Origin: Priapulus caudatus
Taxonomy: Eukaryota; Priapulida; Priapulimorpha; Priapulimorphida; Priapulidae
Assembly: GCF_000485595.1 (NCBI RefSeq)
Contig: NW_014577387.1
Span: forward strand, 63,833 to 127,832
Reading direction: 5' to 3'
Length of the DNA stretch: 64,000 nucleotides
Shown piece after piece: positions 1 to 19,929 of this stretch (within the stretch, counting starts at the first letter, position 1; every line of letters begins with the position of its first letter). Below the pieces are notes generated by a model that worked only from the letters and a program-made list of their open reading frames with translations, searched no databases and was not told the origin of the DNA. The translations under genes were made by a program, and so were the position numbers.

Positions 1-835
1 CACCAGGAGTATGCAAGTCTGCCTCAAATTAAGCCACTGCGCGTATGCGAGGCCAAGTAAATTTTTACCGTGTGGGCGCCAATGCAAACTAGCCCGTAAA
101 TGAACATAGCCCCGCCATTGGCGAGGTCCCAGTTTGGGAAACAAAATGATGTAATCGTCTATTCATAGATTTTCAGCGTTCTTTTATTTGATGATCAGTC
201 CTGAGAATTTATCGGAAAATTTCCCGATATTTTGTATGGAAAATTTAACGATACTTTACGATTTAGGCGATCATATTCCCCGATCTTAAGTAGGGCGAAT
301 AACTATTCAAACAGCATTGCGTGGCTGTTGTCGCCGCTAGAGGCTCGCAACAACTTCCGGTTTCCGCGGTCAGGTTTCTCTTTTCATAATATTGATGCAT
401 CATTGATCTCCGCGCCTGGTAACAACCTAGTGCTGGCGCCACTCGTAATTAATACTTTCCAAAGGCCCGCTGCGGCCAACTTGAGGGCTGGCAAGTTTTT
501 CGTGCAGCACTTGCACTTATGTCACGCACACATGGTGCACGCACGCCACACACGACACATGGCCACGTACACACACTACACCACGAACGCACTTCTCGGC
601 ACGCACGCACTCCCACGCACGCAGCGCACGCCACGCACGCACGCGACGCACGCGCATGGCGTGTCTGCAGCGGTACACGTCTCGCGATGACCGCTATTCT
701 GTAATCGCCCGCCAAATACTCACACGACGCTGTTTTTGCGTCGTCGTCTACCGAACGCCGCGCGGCCAGCACCTAGACCAAATAAATCTCGCGCTAACTC
801 GCTCAGTATTTCTGCGCGTGCGAGCGGCGTGGGGT
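1..835. other. Intergenic, no gene recognised
   Basis: No conserved protein or RNA is visible. Positions about 520-660 are a degenerate CACG/CGCA simple repeat, which explains the arginine/histidine-rich open frames on both strands there. Confidence 0.6.
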
Positions 836-837
836 AA

Positions 838-1260
838 GCAGGCCCGTAGCCAGCTTTATATTGGAGGGGCGTTCGTTTTTAAATTTTAGGCAATTGTCAG
901 AGCCGAAGCGACGAGCGGCGAGGCGTAGGGGTGGGAGTATGCTGTGCAAGACGCGAGGATTTGAATGATACACTAAAATCGGAGCGCATCTGTGGCATAC
1001 CTGAATGGTGAAATTCTTGGAAAAAATATTTTTTTGCTCGGGGTGAGGCGGCTCGAATGGGCTTCGGTTGCGAACCCCGAACCCCCCCTGGCGCTAACGG
1101 CCTTGATCCGGTGAAGGAACCAGCGACGCGCAATGCTGCGGCGCCAGCAAGAATGCCCCAGCATTGTCCCCGGCCGCCCTCCGGCGCGCGGAGACGCAAC
1201 CGAGCCGCGCGGAAGCAGGTGGCCACTGGTCAGGCCGCTTCATAGTAGTAAAGACACGAC
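838..1260. mobile_element. Probable truncated CAGGGGCGTAGCC-type DNA transposon end
   Basis: The stretch starting near 838 (caggcccgtagccagc) resembles the terminal sequence of the inverted-repeat elements at 46.0 kb. The GC-rich tract that follows resembles interiors of such elements. No matching right end or target duplication was found, so this is a fragment at best. Confidence 0.35.
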
Positions 1261-1860
1261 GTTGAAAACTAAGGCACTATAAGACTCTTTCTGGGCAGGC
1301 CAAACATAAGACACTTTTTTAGCTCGCATTATCTGATAAGATCAGCCGACTATTAAAGTCAGCTATAATATTGATATAAAGCCGTTTCGCCGAAATTCAA
1401 CACAGCAAAATTCTGCAAAAATGCGTCCCTTTGGCATAAAAAATAAGCACTATAAGCTAACTTTTTCTAATGAGGATATCTCCGATAACAATAAAGTACT
1501 AATCAACGGGCCGCTGTATTTATTTCTGGCAAATAAAGCTACTTATAAGCTTGGAAAGACCCGACCCTACCAACCCATGTGAGAGGATCAGCGACTTATT
1601 AAAGATACACTAATAATATTTATAATTACACGAAGCACAGCAGATTTAATTTATTCCGTATATAATTATATACAACAATTCTTACTGCTAAGTCGCCCGA
1701 GAAGCAGTTTATAAAAACAATTAAAAAATAGAAGGACTATTAATACTTTTCTAGATTCTCATCCAAAAATAAGCTATCTAATAAGGCGGCCCTTTATTTT
1801 ATTTTTGGCCCAAAATAAGTAATCTTATAAGACTTAGGAAGCACCGCTACGAACCCTGAC
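1261..1860. other. AT-rich intergenic DNA
   Basis: AT-rich stretch without open frames of note, recognisable repeats or RNA genes. Confidence 0.5.
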
Positions 1861-1899
1861 TGGGGCCTGGAGTTACTAGACGATCGAGGCAGACTTCGG

Positions 1900-2800
1900 C
1901 GGCCGCATCATACAAAATGGGCAGCCACGTGTGCCCAAGCCGACAAACGCCCCAGGCGGTGGCCGAGCGACCGTCAACGCAGATCGCGCGCCGTGCCCTC
2001 GCCGCCTGCCCACGCTGCAGCCCTGCGCGACGGTCTGCGCACCCGCCACGTGCGCGAGTATGCCCTCAGCTTCCCTCTCGCCCCCTGCTGCACATACCGA
2101 CACGCGGGCCTAAAGGAGGCAGCAGAGCACACGAGAGGCCACGATGACTCTCCGCCGGCACGCCGGGCTGCCCCGCCGTTGCACCGCCCTCAAAACATTC
2201 CCGCCCGCGCCGCCGGCCCGCGCCGCCGCCCGCGCCGCCCTCCAACATCGCCTGCCTGACCATCCACCCGCTCCGCCCCCGCGCGCCCGCCTGCCTGACA
2301 ATCGCCGCCGCGCCCGCCGTCGCTGCCCGCCGCCCCTCGCCAACGAGGCCTCGCCGCCGCCCGCCCGCCCGCGGCCGCCCGCCTCCAACATGCCTGCCTG
2401 CACCATCCACCGCCCCCCCGCCCGCCCGCCCGGCCCGCCCCCAACAGCGCTGGCCGACCAATCGTTTTCGAACCCCCGCCGCGCGCCTGCCGCCCACCCT
2501 GCGCTGCAATGGGTCTCGCCCGCCCACCCGCCGCTGCATGGTCTGCGCGACCGCGCCAGCCCGGGCGCTGCACGACTACCTGCCCAGGCTGCATGCCCGC
2601 TAGGGGCTGCAAGGTCTGCCCGCCCACCCGCAGCTGCAGATGTCTGCCGGCCACCCGGGGCTGCATGTCTGCCCCGATCGCCCACCCGGGGCTCCTGGCA
2701 ACGACTACCGCCCAGCGCTGCATGCCCCCAAGGGCGCCCCCTGCAGTCTCGCCGGCCCACCCGCGGCTGCATGTCTGCCCCCAAACTTCCGCGCTGCACG
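1900..2800. repeat. GC-rich minisatellite region
   Basis: The segment is extremely C-rich on the plus strand. From about 2500 to 2790 it is organised as degenerate repeats of roughly 24-40 bp around GGGGCTGCATGTCTGCC and CCCACCC. It stays open for over 230 codons on both strands at once, as expected for stop-poor GC-rich repeats rather than genes. No conserved domain can be read in any frame. Confidence 0.7.
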
Positions 2801-2907
2801 TACTGCACGCGGCAAATGCACAAGCAAACGATTACACGTACACAAACGGACAGGTGATTAATGAAGAAACATTCACGCGATGAGCGAGTATGACAACAAA
2901 GAACGAC

Positions 2908-3133
2908 CTCTCTCTCTCTCTCTCTCTCTCGTTCTCTGCCTGCCTGTCTGTCTGTCTGTATGTTTTTTTCTCTCTTTCCTTCACTTGCTCATCTGCCCAC
3001 CCACCATGCCTGCACCCACCTCCCTTTCTTCTTCTCCCATTTTCCCTTCTCTCTCTCGCTCTCTCTCTCTCTCCCCCTATCTCTTTCCTCTCTCCCTCAT
3101 TCTCCCTCTCCGTCCCCCTCTTTTTTCCTTCCG

Positions 3134-3167
<34 letters not shown>

Positions 3168-3304
3168 AATTGCAAACATTGCACACATACAAACGCACAC
3201 ACACCCACACATCCAGACAAGCACGCACACACACGCATGCACACACACACACACACACACACCCATGCGCACGCACATGAACATGGGCACACACACACAC
3301 ACAC

Positions 3305-3342
<38 letters not shown>
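2908..3342. repeat. Compound CT / CA microsatellite
   Basis: (CT)n tracts at about 2910-2930, 3050-3075 and 3138-3163 are followed by (CA)n from about 3187 to 3340. The serine/leucine-rich and histidine/threonine-rich reading frames here are translations of the repeat. Confidence 0.9.
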
Positions 3343-3399
3343 TCTTCCCTAGTCTTTTTCTCACGCATCACGCGACAAGGTTTTATTGCTAGGGCCATC

Positions 3400-5080
3400 G
3401 TAAACCAGCAAACCTACTCCGCGTGAGATAGTCTCCGCGGCGGCGGTGCATCGCCGCCCCTGACGACGACAATCCCCATCTCCATGGCAATGATGCAGAC
3501 AGACAACTCGCCCACTCCCTCTACAGGCGAACGAGACGCGGTGGGAACAACCTGTGTGTGCGACCATCGCGTACTTCACCACACGTACACCACCGAGGCT
3601 CGGGCATTGTCGGCAACGACACCGTCGCCAGTGACCGCTCCCACGACCGATTTTCGCCGCACGCCACCAGTCTAACTAGATCTACATCCGACCGGCCGCG
3701 CAGCCATGCCTTCGGAAAAACCCGGCCGCCCAAAAGTACCCATCGACTGCCCAATTCGGCTTAAAAAATATAGCAATGCAGCTCGGCACTTATCTCGAAC
3801 AATCTGACCGGAATTTTAGGCGGGCGGTCCGAAAACAGGGAACGGTTTCGGAAGAGGTCAAGCATGAGCGTGAGGCGTTACTCGCGGACACTACGTTGTT
3901 GGCGATTCGCTCGCATCGCGTCGCTACGATCGCGACTGTGACGATGCGGCGGCAGGGGCGGCGGCGGCGGCGGGAACGTGTCAGGTCGCATCGCAGGCTG
4001 CACGTCTCGCAGCACGACATCACGTTATAATACGAACACGGGGAAGCAGCGCCGCGACAGTCCGCAAAATCCACGACGAGCTTTCCGCTGTTCTATTGCA
4101 TTCACAGCGGTGTCATAGCCACGCGTGTCGCTGAGTTTTAATCTCGTTAAATTTCGCGGAACGAGTTTTAAATTTTAAACTGCTGCGGATGCAAAAAAAA
4201 ACGTCGCAGGCACAATTATTGAAACAGTCTCAGTCTCATATTAGAATAGCAAAGTAACAAAAAACAATATTTTACACAGAAACCTGAATCAACTCGAAAA
4301 CACGCTCGGTTCATTCGAATCAACAACTTCAAAAAAAGGATATTTAACGAGAAAAACTCAGCAACTGAGCGAGACTTTTACCTACGACTAAGTTTCGGTT
4401 CCAGTTTCGATACAAATTTTACGTAATTCATCGTCGCATGCTCACACCACGTGTTAATACAGGGGGTGATACATAACAACGGAATTAAACAACGTGGGAC
4501 AGGTAGTGCAGGTGACAGAGAGTCAGACGCTACTAACACTTTAAATTAAGACCCGAAAACAAGCACGGCGAAGACGATGAGAGAGAAGCAGACGAACAGT
4601 TGGCGATTTTACCTGGACTGTGTTTGGCCTGACAACAACATTCTGGGCTTGGCGACGGAGTAAACACGCAATGCTGTTATCATGCTGCCGTCGCAGACGC
4701 ACGCTGCTGCCTGCAGTGTTGCACTCACACAGCCCGCTGAACACTAACTACTGTGCAGACAGGCCAGTCGGCATGCGACTACGTTCGCCTCGTGTCATTC
4801 AGAAACGTGCGAGGATACGACGTCTCGAGAAAAAAGTCACGATTTCGGACGAGCAAACATGGATCGTTGCAGGTCAAGCGCTGGCAACAATCCAAACTAC
4901 ATTTCGACACCATTGCGAGAAAGAATCGTCACGTAAACCCGTGCTGCCACCTACAGGAACGATTTTTTGATTACTTGGCTGCAACTGCGGGATGCCACTT
5001 ATTACATTTTATCCACTTATCGATGTCGGCATATGAACTAATGAGAAATAAACCATCTTTAGCATTTTAAACCCCTTATA
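3400..5080. other. CpG-containing intergenic DNA
   Basis: About 3420-4080 is GC-rich with a short CGG run (about 3945-3972). 4080-5080 is mixed sequence. Several 60-115 codon open frames exist, but none resembles a known protein. Confidence 0.5.
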
Positions 5081-5122
5081 TATATAAATAAATACATATA
5101 TATATATACATATATATATAAG
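5076..5122. repeat. AT microsatellite
   Basis: (TA)n-rich simple repeat. Confidence 0.8.
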
Positions 5123-5754
5123 GAATATAAAGACAGGCAATGGGCAGTATGCTAAAATCAGGGAGCAATCTTGACAGTAAGTTGCGCATAAAATGCATTT
5201 GCACCCTTTGAAATATGATCAATTTCAATCTAATCCAAGAATGATGAATTGCTTAAATGTTATTATTTAAGCAATACAAACCGAATGGTAATTCTGACAG
5301 ATTCAAAAAGTCATCATGTTAATGATGAGGAGTAATTAAAACGAATAATCTTTCATCTAAAAAGAAAACGGCAATCACTCAGATGATTTTTTTAAGTTCG
5401 ACAAAATGCTTTAAGAGTATCGAAATACTCTCCCTTGGTCCACGCGCAAACGATGTTATACCGAGACACCTTTTGTGTAGTTAGGATACTATTTAAGGAA
5501 TATAAGTTAACATGCCAGGCAGATGCTACAATTCACATCTCCGAAAATCGACCGAAAAAAGTTGCCAAGCAAGAAACCATGATATTAGCTTCGCAGACAT
5601 AATCCATGCTAATTAGTTAATACACCCATTCAACCGCAGAGACACGAGCTGACTCAGATCGGAATTCCAACGAAGCAAAGCTATAAGAAATCAACCATAC
5701 ACAAAACGCAACTGCTGTGTAACACTTGCTGTCGCCGCTGCGCCTTGCACATCA

Positions 5755-5787
<33 letters not shown>

Positions 5788-7240
5788 CCACGTCTATCAG
5801 AAGGTTGCTCAGCCGAAAACCACACGCACACCAAGACGCCAATCACAGAGAGGACCATAGTTAAGCTTTCGTGCGATCGGCACGTACGTAACATACGTAA
5901 CGTCGCGCGCTGCGTAAACGGGCGCCCGTGACGGCCACGTAAGTCTCTTAAGCCCGCGAACACATCACTTACACACATAGGTGCCACACAACAACCTGTG
6001 GAGCCGCACCGCCCCATCATTCGCGCGCACGAGAAAAACAAAACAAGAGGCGTGCGTGGACAAGTATCGCGTCTTCGTATCGCCGTCGCATTCACATGGG
6101 ATTGCGACTTGTCGGCGGGACGCATCATGAGGGACACTTCGGTCGCCCACAACTGCATGCCTGGCGCACATGCACGCGAATGCGGCTAATTTTCGGGGGT
6201 CTATCGGAAAGCATCGCCTTATTCCGTGTTGCTTTACCTTTATCACTGAACTATCGGGTTTAAGTTAGGACGCATATCGAGCGATTCTGAACGTGCAAAG
6301 CAGATGACTGAATCATGGTGAAAGGTATATAGGTGGGCGTATATACACGTGTGCATGCGCAATGTGTAATTATCATTTCTGAGTTCTTGCATTATAGCAT
6401 CATGCCTGGTGCATATATGTGCATGGAAGAAAATAACCTACAGATCAATCCCAAACTCGCGGGTAAAATCATAAGCTTTGTCAAGTTACCTCGAAATGTT
6501 AATACAAAAATCTGATGTTTGAAATTTTGACGACATGTCCGGCAATTCAAAACGAATAAAGAAGACGACCGATTCATTGTGAAAAAACGTATATATGTGC
6601 ACGCATGTATGCCCGAGCATAATAGTATGCACGTAGAACTATCTTTGGTGGCCTCATTATATTATAGCAGATCAGCTGCATTGCTTTGGCAAGTAACTGT
6701 GCCAATTACCCAACTAAACATACTCTGCACTTTGGTTTTCACTTGAATCCATAGCATATATACATACGCACACGCGCACGTGGATCAGTAACCCACAGCA
6801 AGTTTTTATAAGCTAGATGTGCCAAACAGAACATAAATATAGATCATGACCTTGGTATTGTGGACTTAAGCTTGCACATTTACGATGTAACCCTGTAACC
6901 AATTCCCAGCTATTAGCATAACAAACAGAACAATTGCAAATTCTTTGAACAACATTAAAAACTTTGATTACGGACACTGGGAAGTATTAAATTATATGTT
7001 TGTTATTAGAGCGAACTGTGCAAAAATGTAACTTTGACTTGCTGCACTTTCTAGAGGAATCATCAATGATACCGAGGTACTCCAAAGAATCATCAGATGA
7101 CCTCATTACAAATACGGCTCATCGAATCGTATTGTGCAAAAACCAACTAGATGCTGAAGCAAATTACACGTCTAGCTTATTCTAGATTTATTTACTTAAA
7201 ACCAAGCATTCAAGTACTAGTCAGCCCAGTTCAAAATTGG
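5123..7240. other. Intergenic, no gene seen
   Basis: Holds a short (CAA)n repeat at about 5755-5788 and a hairpin at 5249-5276 (11-bp stem, 6-nt loop). Otherwise AT-rich sequence with no recognisable coding or RNA gene. Confidence 0.5.
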
Positions 7241-7257
7241 ACAATGTGCAATTCTAG

Positions 7258-7932
7258 TTAAAGGCATACTAGGCCCATTGATTATGCAATGTTGACGAAT
7301 GCTAGAGTAACTGGCACCTTGTGTAGTTAATAAGTACATAACCTTATAGCCAAACGCGTATTAATTTGTCCAATATCACTGCTGGTTACATTACAAACAA
7401 GACTTGAAATCGGTTGTTGATATGTATCAACGTATCATTTACGTGCCGTAAATGTCATCCAGGAGTCAAGCGATGACGTAAACATTTGTGCGGCCCGTAT
7501 GTTTTGGACGCCAGATGAAATAGAGGTGTCAGCGGTGTAACCACGGCCACGGACTAAACATGGAAATGGAGTAAAACACACGTACTAATCAAGGACGCAC
7601 GTGGACAGTCCTGACAAAAGGTTCCTTATCACGAGCGTACATGTTTACGAAATCACTGATGATAGCACTGCGTACGGCCGAGCATGTGTGCGAAAATGTC
7701 CGGTGCACTATAAATCTGTATCACACCCGCTTCACCAGAAGCGGTTTGAAACTGTAAACAACTGATTTTTGGACTGCGGATTTCAATTAGACATTTCTTA
7801 GTAACCAGCAGTGATATTGGACAAACTAATACGCGTTTGGATGTAAGGTTATGTACTTATTAACTACACAAGGTGCCAGTTACTCTAGCATTCGACAACA
7901 TTGCATAATCAATGGGCTTAGTATGCCTTTAA
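7258..7932. mobile_element. TTAA-flanked inverted-repeat element (MITE)
   Basis: About 140-150 bp of terminal inverted repeat: 7258-7400 matches the reverse complement of 7790-7932 with only a few mismatches. The outer ends read TTAA-AGGCATACTARGCCC on both sides, so TTAA is a probable 4-bp target duplication, as in piggyBac-like elements. Short harbinger-type TWA sites remain possible. The interior (about 7400-7790) has no transposase frame, so the copy is non-autonomous. Confidence 0.85.
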
Positions 7933-8426
7933 TACATGTTTAACAACCCCAGTGCTATACGATACTGGCAATAAATACAAGTGTATTTATTTAGTCGAGC
8001 CGATCCCATCTACATTCATCAGCCACAGCATCTATCTCCCTGACAACTGCTGCCATTACTTCACTAAATGGTTCTCTCTTGATGTCTGCCACAGAATTAC
8101 AATATCTATAAACATCACCAAAAAATAATCCTCATTTACACACGCAACTTTACGAAATCATAAGGGGCATGCATGTCATGTTCTCTCTTTGCATGTTTTC
8201 TCTACTGTCCCCTCTAATGAACTCACCCACGTGCAAATACGTAAACTCGCACTGCGTAACATTGCATCATTTATTTTACGTTAAGGAAGATATAATTAAT
8301 TTAGTGCGCTGTCAGGATGAATATAAATATTCTAATTTATTTTGCTGGATCTACTAATTTCTGTCAGCAGACTGAGCTATACTTGAAATGTTTACATCAC
8401 TGGGAGCTGCATGCCAATACACTGCT
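7933..8426. other. Spacer between two transposons
   Basis: No gene or repeat recognised between the TTAA element and the foldback element. Confidence 0.5.
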
Positions 8427-8434
8427 AACATAAG

Positions 8435-9151
8435 CACTGGCAGCAAGAACAAGTCCGCACCAGCTACAGCACACACGCCGCCATTGACTATATATATACT
8501 ACATGGTGCCTAACTCGCCGCCGCACGAACCACAACTCACCGTTTTCAATCAGTTACAACTCCGGTGTTCCTGCAGGTGACGCCACTTTCCAACTATTGT
8601 TGGAATCGCGGAAGACTGCTGAACAAGCTACACCCGCCATTTTTGACAATCGGCCCGCCACAATGCGCTCAAATCACAGAAATTCCTCAAATATACATGC
8701 GAAATGATCCTTTGCATGCTACCTATGAAGAAGGCGGCCGGGCCGGCTGCGCTGATTGGCTGAAGCAAGTTTAATGTGCAGACAGGCTGCGCAACTACGC
8801 AACTGACTTGCTGGCCGTTGCTGCAGCCAATCAGCGCAGCCAGCCCTGCCGCCGTCTTCATAGGTAGCATGCGAAGGATCATTTCGCATGTATATTTGAG
8901 GAATTTCTGTGATTTGAGCGCATTGTGGCAGGCCGATTGTCAAAAATGGCGGGTGTAGCTTGTTCAGCAGTCTTCCGCGATTCCAACAATAGTTGGAAAG
9001 TGGCGTCACCTGCAGGAACACCGGAGTTGTAACTGATTGAAAACGGTGAGTTGTGGTCCGTGCGGCGGCGAGTTAGGCACCATGTAGTATATATATAGTC
9101 AATGGCGGCGTGTGTGCTGTAGCTGGTGCGGACTTGTTCTTGCTGCCAGTG
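8435..9151. mobile_element. Large foldback element with 8-bp target duplication
   Basis: The arms 8435-8768 and 8818-9151 are inverted copies of about 334 bp with only scattered mismatches, separated by a loop of about 49 bp. The ends read CACTGGCAGCAAGAAC and its complement. The exact 8-bp repeat AACATAAG flanks the element at 8427-8434 and 9152-9159. An 8-bp duplication is typical of hAT and P-type transposases. The element has no coding capacity. The mirror-image open frames across it arise from the palindrome. Confidence 0.93.
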
Positions 9152-9159
9152 AACATAAG

Positions 9160-11550
9160 GCGATCTGCACAAGCGTGCTCACTCCTCTACATTGCGTTTT
9201 TGCAACTACAACTATTAAAGAAGGGTTAAAAGAACACAAATGTTGCATTACATATGTGTATATTGACTATTATGTGTTTAGAATGCATATTGCAAATCAA
9301 TAACATTAACACACACAATTAAAATACGCTATAGCAAGTACAGCAGGACATTACATTTACTGCAAACAAAAATTCACGCACAGATGGAAGCTCAAAGCAA
9401 TAAATCATAGCCATTTCTATATCAACTAAACTTTGTTCCTATAACATGTTGTTGATTCTGCCTCATGTGATAGGCTGTCAGTGTCAGTGTCATGATTCAT
9501 GAAGTTCTATCACACTGGCGGAACTAATCAGAACATGGGTCCTGATACTTGAGGGGTTGTAACCATGCACGCCAATACTAGTACGTGTAGCACACTGATG
9601 ACTGTCACGGTTGTTTTCCGTAGCTCTATTAATTATATAATTGACGTTATTTGTGTCACCTCATGAAGATAGATACAGTGCGAATGTCGCAGCACTCACA
9701 TGATACAGCATACCAATGTAATTTCAGCTGCTGAATTAATACCAATGGCAATGGGACAAAATTGACTCACCAGTTTCTCCAATATCGTCCGTGTCTTCCT
9801 GACAGAGAACTACGTCTGAAATTAAAAGTAAACCGTGAGAATAAAGTCGCAAGAAGAATGGATTTTTCGCGTTGGAAAAAATCCCCTACACACTCACCCG
9901 CCATGTTGGATTCATTCCCGATGTTAGGTACGATGCGATTGGCTATATTCCTATCCAAGAGAAATCAACCAGCGGCAGCCATTCGTGCATAGTATACAGG
10001 TCAGTCCTCCGCCACGCCCACACAGCGAAGTCATCAATGCATAATTAAAGAGAAGATTTAAATGACCAATATTTAAATACCAAAAAACACAGAAGATTAG
10101 GGATATGAAAAACGTGTTATTATTATCGGCGCGAAAATCACATGCAGACTTAGAGGAATATTATTTGAAGAAAGACCGTTTTATAAGCAGGGTAACCCCA
10201 AATATCAAATCAGTGCATATATCAAGCATAATTAAGTGTGTGAATGTTCTCTATATATAATTCTGTGTATAATTAACCTATTGATACGCGTTTGAATCTA
10301 TAAGTATAAGACTTGGAAAAATCTTCACATAAGATTTGGGACCAGCACTGCAAAAGAAATTTGTGATTGCAACAATTTTAATTTTATATTATCGCGGGAG
10401 TAGAAATTATGCGTCACATGCGCATACGCGCGGGTACGCAGGCACACGCAAACCACACACGCGCATTATAATGCAGCCCTAGAAATATATAGACTATATA
10501 TACATAATATAGAAAGAAATATATAGGCTAACTAGTATATTTCTATGGTTTAATGATTGCAGCAAGTTAGCAATTCTATTAGCAATACGATTTAAAGTAC
10601 AAATAATACAAACAAAAACGTATAAATAAATGATGGTTTTAATTACAGTAGTTTCAAATTACAATAACATGTAGATACAGGTTTAATGAAGGTTCGTAAG
10701 ACAAGTGTTTCTCCTTTATCATGAGTGAAAGATATTCCAGCCTATAAAAACCAGTGTACAGACAGCATACATTGCAAATTAATTACCCCCCCCCATAATT
10801 AACTCCCATCACCGTTGTAATTCATGTCATCCTAGGATCAATGTCTTTAACGGTGAATTTGCAAACAGTAACAACTATGGGTGTTTATGGTAGAAATATA
10901 TAATTCTACCATTTATACTACTATATAAGTTAAGTCATAAACCAACCAGTTAATTATAATTATTTTTATCAATTACTCGCAGACACGATCGATACTTTAT
11001 ACTAGCAGATCAGCAAACAACCAATAATATCAAAATTTCAAATGTAATTAATTCATTAGTTTGTGTCTAGAAAATGTAATTGAAGTTAATCAACGTGGTG
11101 TTTAGAGACAAACAATAGAAAATGTAGATATCATGAGAATAACAATAATTAAAAACATGATTTGGCTTAATAGGCAAACATATGGCAGTATAAAATGCAC
11201 AAGAAATGTTTCAATTAAATCCCTCCACGAATTTTCAGCTCAATATGGCAGCCACGTTAGGAGAAGCTTTTTTTAATTAATGAGAAAAATATTATTAGGG
11301 CCTTTGGAGTGTGGAACCCCAGGCTACACTGTCTTCACCAGACTTAACCCTTCATCTAAACCAACTTTCAGTATCCTACCTTCTAATTGAACCGATGTAC
11401 TTTTGCACACATAATATACACTGCACATATGCACGCATACACACCCACATGTATGCACCCATGTACTCACCAACACGCACGCACGCACCTACGCACGCAC
11501 GCACACACCCCATGTTTATAAATATGTATATACATACACATATATATATA

Positions 11551-11601
<51 letters not shown>

Positions 11602-11940
11602 AGATATTATACACATCTACTGAGTTTTTTTTCCAACAAGCACATTATAACAGTGCAATATTATCTTGCAAGCCCATATTTTGTTGCTGTGTATTGTTTG
11701 ACCTGCACGATCTGACACGTCATTTTTAATTTAGGCATGGTTAAAGCAAATAATTACAGAAATCTAGAATTTTCTAATATTTCACTACCACTCCTTATGA
11801 ATTAACCAGAGTGCACACAGTTTTAATCAAACTCGTTTTGCTCAGAACTTCATTCTGTGCATGTGTAGAAAATCGAATAAATATAAAATTATTTGATAGA
11901 TCTATGTACAACGTGGTGCCTTTGAGCCATCACAATCTCA
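9160..11940. other. Intergenic and 3' flank of RSPRY1, no gene seen
   Basis: AT-rich sequence with a CACG-type simple repeat at about 11410-11510 and a (TA)n microsatellite at about 11540-11600. No conserved coding sequence was found. The 3' untranslated region of the minus-strand RSPRY1 gene should occupy the right end, but no clear AATAAA was seen. Confidence 0.5.
11540..11600. repeat. TA microsatellite
   Basis: (TA)n of about 55 bp preceded by a CACG-type simple repeat. Confidence 0.85.
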
Positions 11941-11943
11941 TTG

Positions 11944-19090
<7,147 letters not shown>

Positions 19091-19880
19091 TTATTATGTG
19101 CTTCAACTCATTCCTAGGCAGCAACGAAGGATTACTGTCAAGCCTAATGCTGGGTGGATGAGAGCATGCGGTGTATAGCGTTCATCTCTGTATGAAATGA
19201 GATCGCTATCTTGTACTTGTGTCTTTTACCACCCTCGCTGTATATGGTGTACTGCTGATTGTATGTAAAAATATGTAACCTAACAGAATAAGGTACATGT
19301 AAACCTACTCTTTTGGGTTACATATTTGTATCTTTGCTGAGTGCTGCAAGATGATCGTGTTTATACTGAACTACTGAACACAGACAGAAATCACACACTC
19401 CTTTTACTTTTTTTAGTGCACTTCTTGTCGTTTTCTGTGTAATTATTTAGTTAATTGACAAAGTTTTTCTTTCCTTAAAAAAGGTTCTAAAATTACATAA
19501 TACTTTAAAGATTTACGATTTATTGTTATTTGACTATTTTCATGTAAAACAACTATTATAATTTACAATTTATAGGGTTTAGCATTTGCCATTTGCACAC
19601 TAGCACTAGCAGCACTGCCAGCAGGCATGTAACCTCCTCATAACCTGATAAGTGATAATCTTCAAAAGTCCTGGAGACTATAACGAAGATGGAGAGAGTG
19701 GATCAAGTCGGTAGATCCACACTGCGAATCGCAGCGGAAAAAGTTGTGAATTTGCTATTTACCAAGGATGAAGGCAGTGAATTCCAATACGGAATCACAG
19801 AGACAAAGAAGCTAAATTTACTTAAAGGGATCCTTAGAAGTTTGTACATGCCGAAAACAGTGATCACGCTCAGATGAGCG
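19091..19880. other. RSPRY1 upstream flank, no second gene seen
   Basis: Should contain the RSPRY1 5' untranslated region and promoter (minus strand). A 62-codon open frame at 19689-19877 (plus) resembles nothing I recognise. Confidence 0.5.
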
Positions 19881-19929
19881 GGTGCAGCGAACAGGCTTCA
19901 TTAAGCAAGAAGGAATGCCAATTTTCATC

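Noticed and set aside
1008-1020. Similarity to the 18S rRNA word GTGAAATTCTTGG
   Set aside because: Only about 13 bases match; the flanks do not resemble 18S rRNA on either side.
2110-2857. 237-codon open frames on both strands
   Set aside because: Proline/arginine/alanine-rich translations of GC-rich minisatellite, open on both strands at once and without a domain.
2832-3426. Several 100-190 codon frames rich in S/L, H/T or C/V
   Set aside because: They are translations of (CT)n and (CA)n microsatellites.
5249-5276. 11-bp stem hairpin as a possible RNA element
   Set aside because: Isolated and AT-rich, with no flanking duplication or related copies.
8565-9172. Several 60-100 codon frames on both strands, some identical at their N terminus
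   Set aside because: The mirror-image frames come from the foldback element's inverted arms.
19689-19877. 62-codon plus-strand frame
   Set aside because: No recognisable family or splice context.
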